Source of the DNA: CAZOOR01 sp964581505 | GTDB taxonomy: Bacteria; Bacteroidota; Ignavibacteria; Kapaibacteriales; UBA2268 | DNA: 64,000 nt | Assembly: GCA_964581505.1 (NCBI GenBank) | Contig: CAZOOR010000001.1 | Coordinates: 1 to 64,000 of the forward strand | Direction: 5' to 3' | Shown: positions 7,003 to 16,194 of the stretch, one piece after another | Layout: every line of letters starts with the position of its first letter | Numbering within the stretch: position 1 is the first letter of the stretch | Translations under genes and position numbers: made by a program | The notes under the pieces: model-generated | Seen by the model: the letters and a program-made list of their open reading frames with translations, nothing else | Told to the model about the DNA's origin: nothing | Database searches by the model: none

Positions 7003-9510
7003 TTATTGTTCCGTTGCGTTTGCAGAAGTCTGTTCGGCGTTTCCGTTGCTTTCTTCATTTTCTCCATTTTCTTCAACATCTTCATTGTGCGATACAGTTG
7101 TAATATCAGCGATAATATCACCCGATTCAAGACGGATTAACTTAACCCCCTGAGTATTCCTACCGATTACTCTTATTGCCTTAATAGGTTGGCGAATAAG
7201 AATACCGTTCTGGGTGATTACAACAAGGTCTTGCGTATCCAATGCTGACAGCATACCAACGACTTTACCTGTTTTCTCGGTTACATTCATTGATATAACG
7301 CCTTTTGCACCACGTCTTGTCAGGCGGAAATCCTGATATTTCGTTCGTTTACCATAACCTTTTTCACCGACAACAAGAACCTGCGAATCCGGACGTTTAA
7401 TAGCAATCATTGAAACGACATAATCATCATCAATCAATTTAATGCCGCGAACACCCTGTGCAGTTCTACCCATTGCTCTTACATCACCCTCGCGGAATCT
7501 ACAAGCAATACCGTTCCTTGTACCAATGATAATATCATTAGTTCCATCAGTCAAGCGAGCGGCAATCAGACTATCGTTTTCCGAAAGGTTGATAGCAATA
7601 ATACCGTTTGCACGTACGTGCGAGAAATATGACAATTGCGTTTTCTTAACAGTACCTGTTTTAGTAACCATAAAGATAAAGCTATCTTCTTTAAATTCTT
7701 TGACAGTCAGGAATGCAGTTACAACTTCATCTTGTTGCTTAGCAATAATATTTGCAAGAGAGCGACCTTTTGAGTTCCTGCTTCCTTCCGGCAGGTCATA
7801 TACTTTAACGCTAAAACATCTGCCCTTATTTGTAAAGAATAATAAGTTATGATGAGTGGCGGCTTGGAATACGTGTTCTACAAAATCCTCGCTATTAGTG
7901 CCTGCACCGCTAAGACCCCTACCGCCTTTGAGTTGTCTCCTGTAATTGGAAACAGCAGTACGTTTAATATTACCGCGATGAGTGATTGTAACAATCACAT
8001 CTTCGTTAGCAATTAGGTCTTCCATAGTAAATTCTTTCGGGTCATGAACGATTTGTGTTCTGCGTTCATCTCTGAATTTTAGTGCCAAATCGGAAAGTTC
8101 ATCGGAAACAATCTTTAATTGTAATTCCTTACTTGCCAAAATAGCTTTGAACTGTTCGATTTTTTGTATGATTTCTCTATATTCCTGCTGGATTTTATCC
8201 CTCTCGAGTCCGGTTAATTTCTGTAACCTCATTTCGAGAATTGCTTTTGCCTGAATTTCAGAAAGCCCGAATTTTTCTTGCAAACGTAATGAAGCGGTTT
8301 TCGGGTCGGGGGATTCTTTGATTGTCTTAATTATTGCATCAATATTATCAAGAGCAATAATAAAGCCTTCCAAAATATGCGCTCTTTTTTCTGCGGCATC
8401 AAGTTCAAATTTTGTCCTCCGAACTATAACTTCGTTTCTAAAATCAATAAAATGTTGTAGCATTTCGCGAAGTTTCAGGACTTTGGGTCTGCCGTCCACA
8501 AGTGCCAGCATTATAGCCCCGAAAGTAACCTGAAGCTGTGTATGTTTATATAGATTGTTTAGGACAACCTTTGGAATAGCATCACGTTTTATTTCAATAA
8601 CAATACGAATACCGTCTCTATCGGATTCATCGCGTATGTCTGTAATATCATCTAATACTTTATTTCTGACAAGAGCGGCGATTTTCTCAATTAGAGAAGA
8701 CTTGTTTACTTGATAGGGGAGTTCGTTAATTATAATTGATGTTTTTCCCGATTTTTTTTCTTCCGTAACTGCCTTAGCTCTTAGAATTATTTTACCACGT
8801 CCGGTTGTATAGGCATTTTTAACTCCCTCGTAGCCGTAAATAATACCCGCAGTAGGAAAATCGGGAGCAGGTATATATTCGATTAATTCTTCAGATGTTA
8901 AGTTAGGATTCTTAATGAGTTCAATAATACCGCGAATAATTTCCCCGAGATTATGAGGGGGAATATTTGTAGCCATACCGACTGCAATACCGCTGGCTCC
9001 GTTAATCATTAAGGTCGGGACAATTGTCGGCAATACAATTGGTTCTTGTAGAGTTTCATCGAAATTTGGACGGAAATCCACTGTGTTTTTATCAATATCG
9101 ATAAGTGTCTGTGTGGCGATTAAGGACATACGGGATTCCGTATAACGCATAGCCGCCGCACTGTCTCCGTCAATAGAGCCGAAATTACCTTGGCCGCTGA
9201 CCAAAGGATAACGTAATGACCATTCCTGTGCCATTCTGACCATAGAGTCATATACAGCCGTATCACCATGCGGGTGATATTTACCCAAAACTTCACCAAC
9301 GAGACGGGCTGATTTTTTATACGCTTTGTTCGGTTGCATACCGAGGTCATTCATAGCATATAGGATTCTGCGATGTACAGGCTTCAATCCGTCCCGAACA
9401 TCAGGAAGAGCGCGTGAGACTATTACCGACATAGAATAATCCAAATAAGAGCTCTTCATTTCATCTTCGAGAATCGTTGGAATGATTTGTTCTTTACCGT
9501 TTAGTTCCAT
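7003..9510 (-). CDS. gyrA: DNA gyrase subunit A
   Basis: The 835-residue GyrA breaks and rejoins DNA during negative supercoiling with GyrB. The catalytic tyrosine is Y123 in AAMRYTE. The quinolone-determining stretch GKYHPHGDTAVYD has Thr84 and Asp88 at the positions of E. coli Ser83 and Asp87. The C-terminal domain has repeated beta-pinwheel blades and a GyrA-box-like TRRGAKG, which argues for GyrA over ParC. An acidic, Asn/Glu-rich tail (about 30 residues) ends the protein. The start MELNGKEQIIPT is standard. Upstream is a 260-base divergent region shared with the ECF sigma gene. The downstream receptor gene follows after 2 bases. Confidence 0.97.
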   Translation of the reverse strand: MELNGKEQIIPTILEDEMKSSYLDYSMSVIVSRALPDVRDGLKPVHRRILYAMNDLGMQPNKAYKKSARLVGEVLGKYHPHGDTAVYDSMVRMAQEWSLRYPLVSGQGNFGSIDGDSAAAMRYTESRMSLIATQTLIDIDKNTVDFRPNFDETLQEPIVLPTIVPTLMINGASGIAVGMATNIPPHNLGEIIRGIIELIKNPNLTSEELIEYIPAPDFPTAGIIYGYEGVKNAYTTGRGKIILRAKAVTEEKKSGKTSIIINELPYQVNKSSLIEKIAALVRNKVLDDITDIRDESDRDGIRIVIEIKRDAIPKVVLNNLYKHTQLQVTFGAIMLALVDGRPKVLKLREMLQHFIDFRNEVIVRRTKFELDAAEKRAHILEGFIIALDNIDAIIKTIKESPDPKTASLRLQEKFGLSEIQAKAILEMRLQKLTGLERDKIQQEYREIIQKIEQFKAILASKELQLKIVSDELSDLALKFRDERRTQIVHDPKEFTMEDLIANEDVIVTITHRGNIKRTAVSNYRRQLKGGRGLSGAGTNSEDFVEHVFQAATHHNLLFFTNKGRCFSVKVYDLPEGSRNSKGRSLANIIAKQQDEVVTAFLTVKEFKEDSFIFMVTKTGTVKKTQLSYFSHVRANGIIAINLSENDSLIAARLTDGTNDIIIGTRNGIACRFREGDVRAMGRTAQGVRGIKLIDDDYVVSMIAIKRPDSQVLVVGEKGYGKRTKYQDFRLTRRGAKGVISMNVTEKTGKVVGMLSALDTQDLVVITQNGILIRQPIKAIRVIGRNTQGVKLIRLESGDIIADITTVSHNEDVEENGENEESNGNAEQTSANATEQ

Positions 9511-9772
9511 TAGATTTATGCTGCTTTTATAATAGAAAATATTAATAAATATAACTTACAAAAATACTAAATTTTGCTGATATTTCCTTGTGAATTTTCT
9601 CTCTTTCGCTTTCAATTTGCTAATATTATCACAGGGCTAAATGAATGATATTTGCAATTTGAATGACATTATTACAAATTGATAAAAAAATGTTAAATTA
9701 TTGAGGAATAATATTCATTTTGTTCAAAATCAGTCTGTAACATTTTTAAGTTTAAGGCATTTCTATAAGTGT

Positions 9773-10327
9773 ATGAAGGACATAAAAACAGATATTACAT
9801 CAGACGAAGAATTGTTTGCTCTGTATAAAAAAAAAGGAAACGATAAGTATTTTCGAGAACTTTATGACAGGTATTCGAAAAAAGTTTATGCTTACTGTAT
9901 GAGGGCTGTACCTGATGCAGAGGCGGCAAGAGATGTATATCAAAAGACTTGGGCGACTATAGTTGAGAAAAAAGAAAGTTTTACAGGCGGCAGTTTCATT
10001 GCTTGGTTAATGGTCATTACCAGAAATAATTGCCTAATGGCAAAAAGAACAATGAAATACACTGATGAAATTACAGAGAATACACTTGTTGCCGATGATT
10101 TTGCAAAGAATGATTTTAAATTGAAAGAAATATTGATGAATAAAATTAAAAGTTTACCGGACGAAATGGCAGAGATTATTTTGCTAAAATATTATGATGA
10201 ATTTTCTTATAAGGAAATAGCAGATGTGCTTAATATTGAAATGTCATTAGTCAAGGTAAGATTGTTCAGAGCTAAAAAATTGCTCTCCAAATCGCTTGCT
10301 TTTTTGAAGGAGAATCGCTATGAATAG
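9773..10327 (+). CDS. ECF-type RNA polymerase sigma factor
   Basis: A 184-residue sigma-70 family protein of ECF size. Region 2 spans about residues 20-85 (FRELYDRYSKKVYAYC, then DVYQKTWATI and FIAWLMVITRN, the usual helix series). Region 4 is about 125-175, with the helix-turn-helix YKEIADVLNIEMSLVKVRLFRAKKLL. The ATG at 9773 is used instead of a TTG 72 bases upstream because the extra residues match nothing in the family. Its end overlaps the next gene by 8 bases, so translation is probably coupled to the anti-sigma-like partner. Genes controlled are unknown. Confidence 0.9.
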   Translation: MKDIKTDITSDEELFALYKKKGNDKYFRELYDRYSKKVYAYCMRAVPDAEAARDVYQKTWATIVEKKESFTGGSFIAWLMVITRNNCLMAKRTMKYTDEITENTLVADDFAKNDFKLKEILMNKIKSLPDEMAEIILLKYYDEFSYKEIADVLNIEMSLVKVRLFRAKKLLSKSLAFLKENRYE

Positions 10328-11270
10328 AGATGAACTAATAATGAAATATTTTGATAAGGAATTGAACCAACAGGAATTAGAACAATTCAATATGTTGCTC
10401 AATACTGATAAATCCTTCAAAGAGGAGGTCAGATCTCTTGCAGAGGTTGAGAATGCTCTCAAAAGTTTTGCTCCGGCTATCACCCTTGATGACGAAGGTT
10501 TCTTAACAAATGTCGGTAATAAAGTAACAGGACACAAACAGCCTGTTTCGCATTCGGGCGGCCTTGCCGCTTCTGCAAATTCGATTAAAATGTTTATGAC
10601 ATCGGCTATTGTTATCACCGGTATAGCTGTTCTATCATTTGTCGGATATAATCAATATTTTTCTAAAAATGAAGAAAACACAAATCAAATTAAAGTAGAG
10701 AAACAAATTGAGCAAAATTCTAATGAAATACTAATTGAGGACACAAAAGCTAATGACGCTGTTAAACTCCATACAGAAAAGCCAATTGTGAAATCAATTA
10801 AATCAGATGAGGAAAAAATAAATTCAGATGAACAAGCCAAACCAGACGAAATTGTGCAACCTCTAAAACATCCGCAACGTATTGACGGTGAGATGCAAGG
10901 AACAATTATGGATAATAATCCTGTAAAAAATAACGAGATTATTGCTAATCTTCGGAATGAGTTGCAAGGATTCCATAATTCGGGTGATGTGTTGAATGAG
11001 GTGTGGACTTTGAAACGTCTCGGTGTTTTCTACGGACAGTTGAATAATTACACTCAAAGCAATAAGTATTTAAATCAAGCATTGAGTTTGTCCAGTAAAT
11101 TGCAAGTTGCTACTCTCCAAGCAGAAATTTATGGTGAACTTGCTTATATTAATTTTAAGCAAGGAATGAAGACGAAAGCTGATGAATATAAAAATAAATG
11201 TTTGCTTATACTGAATGCAAATTCGTCAAAGAGAGCAAAGTATTGGTTGAGGAAATTTAGAAAATTCTAA
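10320..11270 (+). CDS. Probable anti-sigma factor, membrane-anchored, with TPR-like C-terminus
   Basis: A 316-residue protein overlapping the sigma gene by 8 bases. Residues 1-50 look like a short anti-sigma domain (MNRDELIMKYFDKELNQQELEQF, the 'do not spend all at once' helix pair seen in Bacteroidota anti-sigma proteins) but lack a zinc-binding HxxxCxxC motif. One transmembrane helix lies near residues 89-110. A charged, low-complexity linker follows, then a TPR-like C-terminal region (about 205-310). Topology puts the N-terminus in the cytoplasm with sigma and the TPR part in the periplasm as a possible sensor. The role is inferred from gene pairing and layout. Confidence 0.75.
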   Translation: MNRDELIMKYFDKELNQQELEQFNMLLNTDKSFKEEVRSLAEVENALKSFAPAITLDDEGFLTNVGNKVTGHKQPVSHSGGLAASANSIKMFMTSAIVITGIAVLSFVGYNQYFSKNEENTNQIKVEKQIEQNSNEILIEDTKANDAVKLHTEKPIVKSIKSDEEKINSDEQAKPDEIVQPLKHPQRIDGEMQGTIMDNNPVKNNEIIANLRNELQGFHNSGDVLNEVWTLKRLGVFYGQLNNYTQSNKYLNQALSLSSKLQVATLQAEIYGELAYINFKQGMKTKADEYKNKCLLILNANSSKRAKYWLRKFRKF

Positions 11271-11283
11271 TCTGATAGCATAT

Positions 11284-11326
11284 AAAAAAAAACGGGGCTG
11301 TCTGTCAAAGGTCAGTCCCGTTTTTT
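11284..11326. terminator. Bidirectional intrinsic terminator
   Basis: A 10-bp stem (AACGGGGCTG / CAGTCCCGTT, one G-T pair) is flanked by A-run and T-run. It lies between the convergent anti-sigma-like gene and the lipoprotein gene and can serve both. Confidence 0.9.
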
Positions 11327-11343
11327 AATTTATGCGGAAGATA

Positions 11344-12042
11344 TTATTCTGCAGTTTCTGTTTTCTTCTTATTCATAAGAGAAATAACTTTTCCATCAGC
11401 AAATTCGACTTCGAGAACTTGCCATTGAGCAAACAATGTTTTCGGGGCAGTCTCAAGAATTTTTCTGATTTGTGCTACGTTTTTCATAGCGTTGCTTTGT
11501 GAAATCTTTGCAAGAATGATTGACTCTTTGCCTGATGGGATTTTCACTGTTAAATTAACATCAAACAGACCCATAATGCGTTTCTTGTTTGTAAAGAAAT
11601 TCAAACGACCGAAAATTCTGGTAATCTCTTTTGGCGACCTGTTCTTGACATAAATTTTATATCCTAAAATTCCGGTTGTATTTGTTGTGTCCGGTATCCA
11701 GCCAATATAACGTGATGTTATATTGAGTGCAATTGATGTGTTGATAAATTTATTTACAGAATTCTTTTTAAGAAGTTCTCTGCGGGTTTCGATAATACTT
11801 TCTAATGATTTACCTTCGAGTGAATCAAGACGGTTTATATTGCCCGTAATACCTGCATTAAACAGTTCAATCTCTTCTCTGCTCAAATCAGCATCGTTTC
11901 TGATTTTCTCAATCAGCTCGGGTAAATTATTCACGCTAAACTGCTCTTTGAGAATAGGTGATTCTTTCTTTTGTTGGCAAGCGCTGAATACGAATGCCAT
12001 TGCGATAACAAGTGTCATCAGAATTTTTAAGTTGTTCCTCAT
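11344..12042 (-). CDS. Lipoprotein of unknown function
   Basis: A 232-residue protein with a lipoprotein signal: basic start, hydrophobic core and a SAC lipobox with Cys21. The mature part is mixed alpha/beta and charged. I recognise no family. Residues about 115-210 (YKIYVKNRSPKEITRIFGRLNFF, VNLTVKIPSGKESIILAKI) read like a beta-sandwich of the kind that describes extracytoplasmic 'conflict of modified ligand' or DUF-type lipoproteins, but this is only a shape impression. It is monocistronic, followed by the shared terminator at 11284-11326. Expected location is the outer or inner membrane, facing the periplasm. Confidence 0.8.
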   Translation of the reverse strand: MRNNLKILMTLVIAMAFVFSACQQKKESPILKEQFSVNNLPELIEKIRNDADLSREEIELFNAGITGNINRLDSLEGKSLESIIETRRELLKKNSVNKFINTSIALNITSRYIGWIPDTTNTTGILGYKIYVKNRSPKEITRIFGRLNFFTNKKRIMGLFDVNLTVKIPSGKESIILAKISQSNAMKNVAQIRKILETAPKTLFAQWQVLEVEFADGKVISLMNKKKTETAE

Positions 12043-12115
12043 TATAACTCCAATTAGATAAAAAAATTATTTAAAAATAACTTACAAATTTAAGATATTG
12101 TGATAACTTATACAA

Positions 12116-13021
12116 TTATTTTATTGTCATAGACTTAATAACTCCATATCGAAGTCCTTTTGTGCTTACGATAATTTCGTATTTGCCGATTGCGCGCAGA
12201 GCTTCGAGCAAGATAATAGTTCCGGCAGTAATAACATCGGCACGCTTCCTATGTATTTCCAAATTATTAACTAAATAATCTAAGTCATTAGAGAGAAAAG
12301 TAGTTAATACTTCTTCAATATCGCTTATGCTTAGTATCCTACCGTTAATTATTTCTTCATTGAATTTTCGTTCTCCGAGTAAAACCGAAGCAATAGTAAC
12401 AGGCGTTCCCGCAACGGCGTATATCTTTTTACTGTTGAATACTTTCAATTTATCGGCAAATTCATCTCGTATTGCATTTCTAATTGATTTCACCATTGTC
12501 GGTGTGGGCGGGTGATACGGCAGAAATTGTTCGCTGAGTTTAATTGCACCGAGTTTTAAGCTAATACGATTTATGATTTTATCATAACTTCCTATAATAA
12601 ATTCAGTAGAACCTCCACCAATGTCAATAACAGTACTTTGTTCTCTATCCTCCACAGTCCCGATAAAACTAAGTGATGCTTCTTCTTCACCGGAAATAAT
12701 TTGAAAATCACCATTAATAACATTTTGAAATTCAGCAATGACCTCCTGCGAGTTGTTCGCTTCGCGCATTGCACTTGTAGCAACAATCCTTATTTTTTTA
12801 ACGTTTTCCGATTTACATATTTCGGCATATTCGGATAAGATTGTGCAAGCCCTCCCAATTGCCGCCGGACAAATGCCGCTTGTCTTGCTTAGATTTTCAC
12901 CGAGCCGGGCAATGCGATGCTCATCGCGTATTGAATGAATTTTGCCACTATCATCAATAGTCGCTATATGAAGCAAAATAGTATTAGTGCCTATATCAAT
13001 TGCGGCGACATTTTGTTCCAT
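12116..13021 (-). CDS. ppx: Ppx/GppA-family exopolyphosphatase
   Basis: A 301-residue phosphatase of the ASKHA fold. It hydrolyses polyphosphate and/or pppGpp. The first phosphate motif is AAIDIGTNTILLHIA near residue 5, and the second is VIDIGGGSTEFIIG near residue 130, both typical of the family. Its length equals the short Ppx/GppA form without the C-terminal HD domain. The ATG at 13021 is preferred over an upstream in-frame TTG because its A is the last base of the prmA stop (TAATG), indicating translational coupling, and because only four residues then precede the conserved strand. Whether it prefers polyphosphate or pppGpp cannot be read from the sequence. Confidence 0.9.
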   Translation of the reverse strand: MEQNVAAIDIGTNTILLHIATIDDSGKIHSIRDEHRIARLGENLSKTSGICPAAIGRACTILSEYAEICKSENVKKIRIVATSAMREANNSQEVIAEFQNVINGDFQIISGEEEASLSFIGTVEDREQSTVIDIGGGSTEFIIGSYDKIINRISLKLGAIKLSEQFLPYHPPTPTMVKSIRNAIRDEFADKLKVFNSKKIYAVAGTPVTIASVLLGERKFNEEIINGRILSISDIEEVLTTFLSNDLDYLVNNLEIHRKRADVITAGTIILLEALRAIGKYEIIVSTKGLRYGVIKSMTIK

Positions 13022-13878
13022 TATTTTTGTTCCGGTTTGAAATGTACGGCAATCCATTCATCTTCGCGTAAGGTTTTAATATGTTTGAACCCTGCGTCTT
13101 TTGCAGATTCATAAAGTTCTTCTTCGTCATATTTAAGAACGCCCGAAACGAGTAAATCACCGTTTGAATTTTTTAGTGAACGGCGAAATAGGGGGAAGGC
13201 ACGTTTCAAAATATGTGTGTACATATTTGCGGCGATAGCATCGGCTTCCGGTAAGTCCAGTTTGAAAATATCAGCTTGTTCTATCTCAATTTGTTCGCTG
13301 CAATTATTCATTGCGATATTTTCGATTGAATTTTCGACAGACCAAATATTATTGTCAAAAGCAAAAACGCCTTTTGCTCCGAGTTTAATTGCCAAAATAG
13401 CAAGGACGGCTGTTCCGGTTCCGGCATCAATCCAGTAACTGTCCGGTTTGACGAGGTTTTTCATCAGTTGGCAGACTAGTCTTGTTGTTGCATGATGACC
13501 TGTACCGAACGACATTTTCGGGTCAATCAAAATCTTAATATTATGTTCGAGTGAGTCTGCATGCCAAGATGGAGTGATAGCAATTTCGTCATCAATGACA
13601 ATAGGTGTAACACTTTTCTCCCATTCCTCGTTCCAATTCTTTTCCTCAAGTTTCTCTGTCTTTATAATTTTTGCATCAGGGGAGAGGACGGAAAGAATAT
13701 CAATCAATTTTTGGCGCAGTTTTTCATTATATTTTTCAGCCGGAAAACAGATAATTACTTCGTCAAGTCTCTCCTCAATTCCGACAATCGGGAAGTCATA
13801 TAAAAAAGAACCGAGAATTTCATAAAATTCTTCGTAGATTTTTACGTATATATTTATGTAGTTCTTTGAATTGTTCAT
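13021..13878 (-). CDS. prmA: Ribosomal protein L11 methyltransferase
   Basis: A 285-residue S-adenosylmethionine-dependent methyltransferase that modifies lysines and the N-terminus of ribosomal protein L11. The family signature FGTGHHATTRL sits near residue 125, and the SAM-binding motif I, WIDAGTGTAVLAI, near 145. A small N-terminal substrate-recognition domain (residues 1-90) precedes the Rossmann domain, as in other PrmA proteins. It is the first gene of a two-gene unit with ppx, overlapping by one base. The upstream gap of 85 bases is a divergent promoter region shared with kdsC. Confidence 0.93.
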   Translation of the reverse strand: MNNSKNYINIYVKIYEEFYEILGSFLYDFPIVGIEERLDEVIICFPAEKYNEKLRQKLIDILSVLSPDAKIIKTEKLEEKNWNEEWEKSVTPIVIDDEIAITPSWHADSLEHNIKILIDPKMSFGTGHHATTRLVCQLMKNLVKPDSYWIDAGTGTAVLAILAIKLGAKGVFAFDNNIWSVENSIENIAMNNCSEQIEIEQADIFKLDLPEADAIAANMYTHILKRAFPLFRRSLKNSNGDLLVSGVLKYDEEELYESAKDAGFKHIKTLREDEWIAVHFKPEQK

Positions 13879-13963
13879 ACTTAAAATAAATTAATTTTTT
13901 TTGGAAACAATTTGAATTATCTTGCAATTTAGACAATCGTTGTAAACTAAACAAAGTTTTTTA

Positions 13964-14488
13964 ATGGATAAGAATAAGTTGAGGGATAAACTATCCAAAA
14001 TAAAATTAATTGTGTTCGATGTTGATGGCACAATGACCGACGGCAGATTGTATTATTCTGCAAACGGTGAAGAATTGAAAAGGTTTTCGGTTAGGGACGG
14101 TTTGGGTGTAATTCTTTTGCATTTGGCAGGCTTCAGGACTGCAATAATAACAAGTGAAAATTCACCTATTGTTACGGCACGTGCCAAGAAACTTAACATC
14201 AAGCATGTGATTTTGGGTTCGCGTCAGAAAACAATTGCACTGACTAAATTGGCTAATGAATTGAATATTGATTTTGAGAATATTGCTTTTGTCGGGGACG
14301 ACTTGAATGATTTGGAAGTTTTAAAAATTGTTGGATTTGCCGCCTGCCCTCAAAATGCAGTAAGCGCAGTTAGGGCTGTAGCTGATTTTGTTAGTACTTA
14401 CGACGGCGGCGCCGGAGCAATTCGAGAAATTGCAGAGAAAATACTGTTGTCACAAAATAAATCTGTATCATTACCGGATAACTGGTAA
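13964..14488 (+). CDS. kdsC: KDO-8-phosphate phosphatase (KdsC family HAD)
   Basis: A 174-residue HAD phosphatase of the C0 (capless) subclass that forms tetramers. It removes phosphate from 3-deoxy-D-manno-octulosonate 8-phosphate in LPS inner-core synthesis. The nucleophile Asp19 and general acid Asp21 are in VFDVDGTMTDG. The Ser/Thr motif is ITSEN, and the metal-binding motif is GDDLNDLEVL. The tail (YDGGAGAIREIAEKIL) is the conserved Gly-rich C-terminus that covers a neighbour's active site in KdsC. It heads a three-gene run with the YtxH and DUF948-like proteins. Other KDO genes are not in the window. Confidence 0.93.
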   Translation: MDKNKLRDKLSKIKLIVFDVDGTMTDGRLYYSANGEELKRFSVRDGLGVILLHLAGFRTAIITSENSPIVTARAKKLNIKHVILGSRQKTIALTKLANELNIDFENIAFVGDDLNDLEVLKIVGFAACPQNAVSAVRAVADFVSTYDGGAGAIREIAEKILLSQNKSVSLPDNW

Positions 14489-14506
14489 AAGAAAGGAGTA
14501 AACATT

Positions 14507-14929
14507 ATGGGAAAAAGTGAAAATAATTATTGGAAAGGTTTCTTTGCGGGAACTTTGCTAGGCGGGATAGCAGGTGCCGTTACGGCTTTGTTGCTTGCAC
14601 CGAAAAGCGGAAAAGAACTAAGACGTGATATCGCCGATAAGTCTTATGAATTATACGATAAGGCTTCCGATTATATGTCCGTTTATAGGGAAAATGTAGA
14701 TAGTGTCGTTACCGATACCGTGAATGAAGGCAAAGAAAGGGCTAATAGCATTATTAATTCTGCACGCGAACAGGCAGACTCGCTCCTGAGAAATGCAGAA
14801 GAAGTATTTAGCTCTGCAAAAAGCAAAGCCGGTAATGTTAAAATTTCTATAGAAGACAAAGTGGAAAATTTGAAAGATGCCGCAAAAGCAGGTGCTGATG
14901 CCTTCAAGAGTGAATACAAAAATAAATAG
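14507..14929 (+). CDS. YtxH-domain envelope stress-type protein
   Basis: A 140-residue protein with one N-terminal Gly-rich transmembrane helix (WKGFFAGTLLGGIAGAVTALLLAP) followed by KSGKELRRDI, the YtxH signature. The remaining ~100 residues are charged and predicted helical, with a coiled-coil character. YtxH proteins are small membrane proteins often linked to general stress; their molecular role is unknown. A strong Shine-Dalgarno (AAAGGAG) precedes the ATG. It lies 18 bases after kdsC and 11 before the DUF948-like gene, so the three are probably one operon. The partner-switching genes at 25.6-28.6 kb could regulate such stress proteins, but no evidence ties them here. Confidence 0.88.
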   Translation: MGKSENNYWKGFFAGTLLGGIAGAVTALLLAPKSGKELRRDIADKSYELYDKASDYMSVYRENVDSVVTDTVNEGKERANSIINSAREQADSLLRNAEEVFSSAKSKAGNVKISIEDKVENLKDAAKAGADAFKSEYKNK

Positions 14930-14940
14930 GAGATGTAAAG

Positions 14941-15378
14941 ATGGAATTATCTCTTGATATTCGTATCCTTATTTATATTCTTGTTTTTGCTATTACTATA
15001 TCGGCAGTCTATTTAATATTTATTATGAAGAAAATATCATCTCTGCTTGATGATACTGCTGTTAGTATTGATGAGCTTTCAAAAAACGTATCTGCTACTC
15101 TGGATAGCATTGATACGGATTTAAGCGAACTCAAAACGAAACTTGTTGATTCTCTTGATGGTGTTGATGAATTGACAGATAATTTAATTACAACTACTAA
15201 GAGTATGAATAACGGTATTGAGAGGACTTTCAATGTGGTTGAACCTGTTGAAAATCTTGTTAATACTGTGGTGAATAGAGTTTATTCACCCTTAAATCAG
15301 TTGGCTACTGTTATTTCCGCCTCTTCAAAGGCTGTGAATATGTTTATTGATGTGTTCACACGTAAGAAAAAAAGATAG
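14941..15378 (+). CDS. DUF948-like single-pass membrane protein
   Basis: A 145-residue protein with one N-terminal transmembrane helix (residues about 7-28), then a long predicted helix rich in Ser/Asp/Leu heptads (DTAVSIDELSKNVSATLDS, SLDGVDELTDNL) typical of DUF948 proteins, and a basic end (RKKKR). DUF948 genes commonly neighbour YtxH genes, as here. A GGAG Shine-Dalgarno stands upstream of the ATG. Function is unknown; it may scaffold at the cytoplasmic membrane with the YtxH protein. A rho-independent terminator follows directly. Confidence 0.8.
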   Translation: MELSLDIRILIYILVFAITISAVYLIFIMKKISSLLDDTAVSIDELSKNVSATLDSIDTDLSELKTKLVDSLDGVDELTDNLITTTKSMNNGIERTFNVVEPVENLVNTVVNRVYSPLNQLATVISASSKAVNMFIDVFTRKKKR

Positions 15379-15394
15379 CGAAAGAAAGAAAAAA

Positions 15395-15420
15395 GCCGCT
15401 CGAATGAGCGGCTTTTTTTT
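15395..15420. terminator. Shared intrinsic terminator
   Basis: A perfect 7-bp stem GCCGCTC / GAGCGGC with a GAAT loop is followed by T8 and preceded by an A-rich run. The T-run overlaps the surE stop codon, so it ends both the kdsC operon and the convergent rng-dxr-rseP-surE operon. Confidence 0.93.
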
Positions 15421-16189
15421 ATATATCGAAAATATCTTTAATATGAGTAAGTTCATCGTAGTTCGTAAAGTCGAAATGTATTGGCGTTATTGAGACATAT
15501 CCTTCGTTTATTGCCACATCATCGGCATCAATCGTATCATCATTAATAATGTATTTACCTGAAAACCAATAATAATCACGTCCGAACGGGTCTATCCTCT
15601 TCTCATAAAAATCCTCCCAAGAGGAATTGCTATGGTGAGTAATTTTAAGTCCTTTGATTGTGTCATTAGATAAAGCAGGGACATTTACATTCAGAAGCGT
15701 ACCTATCGGCAGAGGGTTTGATAGAAGTTTTTTGGCAATCAATTTGGCGTAACCGGCCGCTATCGTGCAGTCATCTTTTAAATTATAAGAAGCTAACGAT
15801 ATTGCAATAGAAGGGATACCCAACAGCATACCCTCAGTTGCGGCGGAAACTGTGCCGGAGTATAAGATATTTACCGAAGTATTTTGTCCGTGGTTTATTC
15901 CCGAAATAACTAAATCGGGTTTGCGTTTCAAAATTGACGAAATAGCAAGTTTTACGCAATCGGCAGGAGTGCCATTAATTGCATTACCTTTCATTTTCTT
16001 ACGCTTGAATTTAGTTATTCGTAGCGGTTGTGCGACAGTAAGAGAATGCCCGACTGCACTTTGTTGTCTATCCGGAGCGGCAACTACTACATCACCTAAT
16101 TCTTTCATTGCTTCTGCAAGTGCATATATACCCGGAGAATCAATGCCGTCATCATTGGAAACAAGTATTAACGGTTTATTAGTTGTCAT
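15419..16189 (-). CDS. surE: 5'/3'-nucleotidase SurE
   Basis: A 256-residue survival protein, a metal-dependent nucleotidase acting on nucleoside monophosphates and short polyphosphate. The metal site is in SNDDGIDSPG (Asp12 and Asp13), with the NHGQNTS and YSGTVSAATEG motifs that complete the active site. Length is normal. It starts 5 bases after the rseP stop and is the last gene of the rng-dxr-rseP-surE operon, ending at the shared terminator. Confidence 0.95.
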   Translation of the reverse strand: MTTNKPLILVSNDDGIDSPGIYALAEAMKELGDVVVAAPDRQQSAVGHSLTVAQPLRITKFKRKKMKGNAINGTPADCVKLAISSILKRKPDLVISGINHGQNTSVNILYSGTVSAATEGMLLGIPSIAISLASYNLKDDCTIAAGYAKLIAKKLLSNPLPIGTLLNVNVPALSNDTIKGLKITHHSNSSWEDFYEKRIDPFGRDYYWFSGKYIINDDTIDADDVAINEGYVSITPIHFDFTNYDELTHIKDIFDI

Positions 16190-16194
16190 TTTCG

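Noticed and set aside
9120..9350. Long open frames inside gyrA and other genes on either strand
   Set aside because: They are shadows with no codon pattern, starts or motif; the gene in the main frame is certain.
7003..9510. Thr84 in gyrA as a quinolone-resistance mutation
   Set aside because: Thr at the Ser83 position is the normal residue in many bacteria, so the sequence alone does not show resistance.
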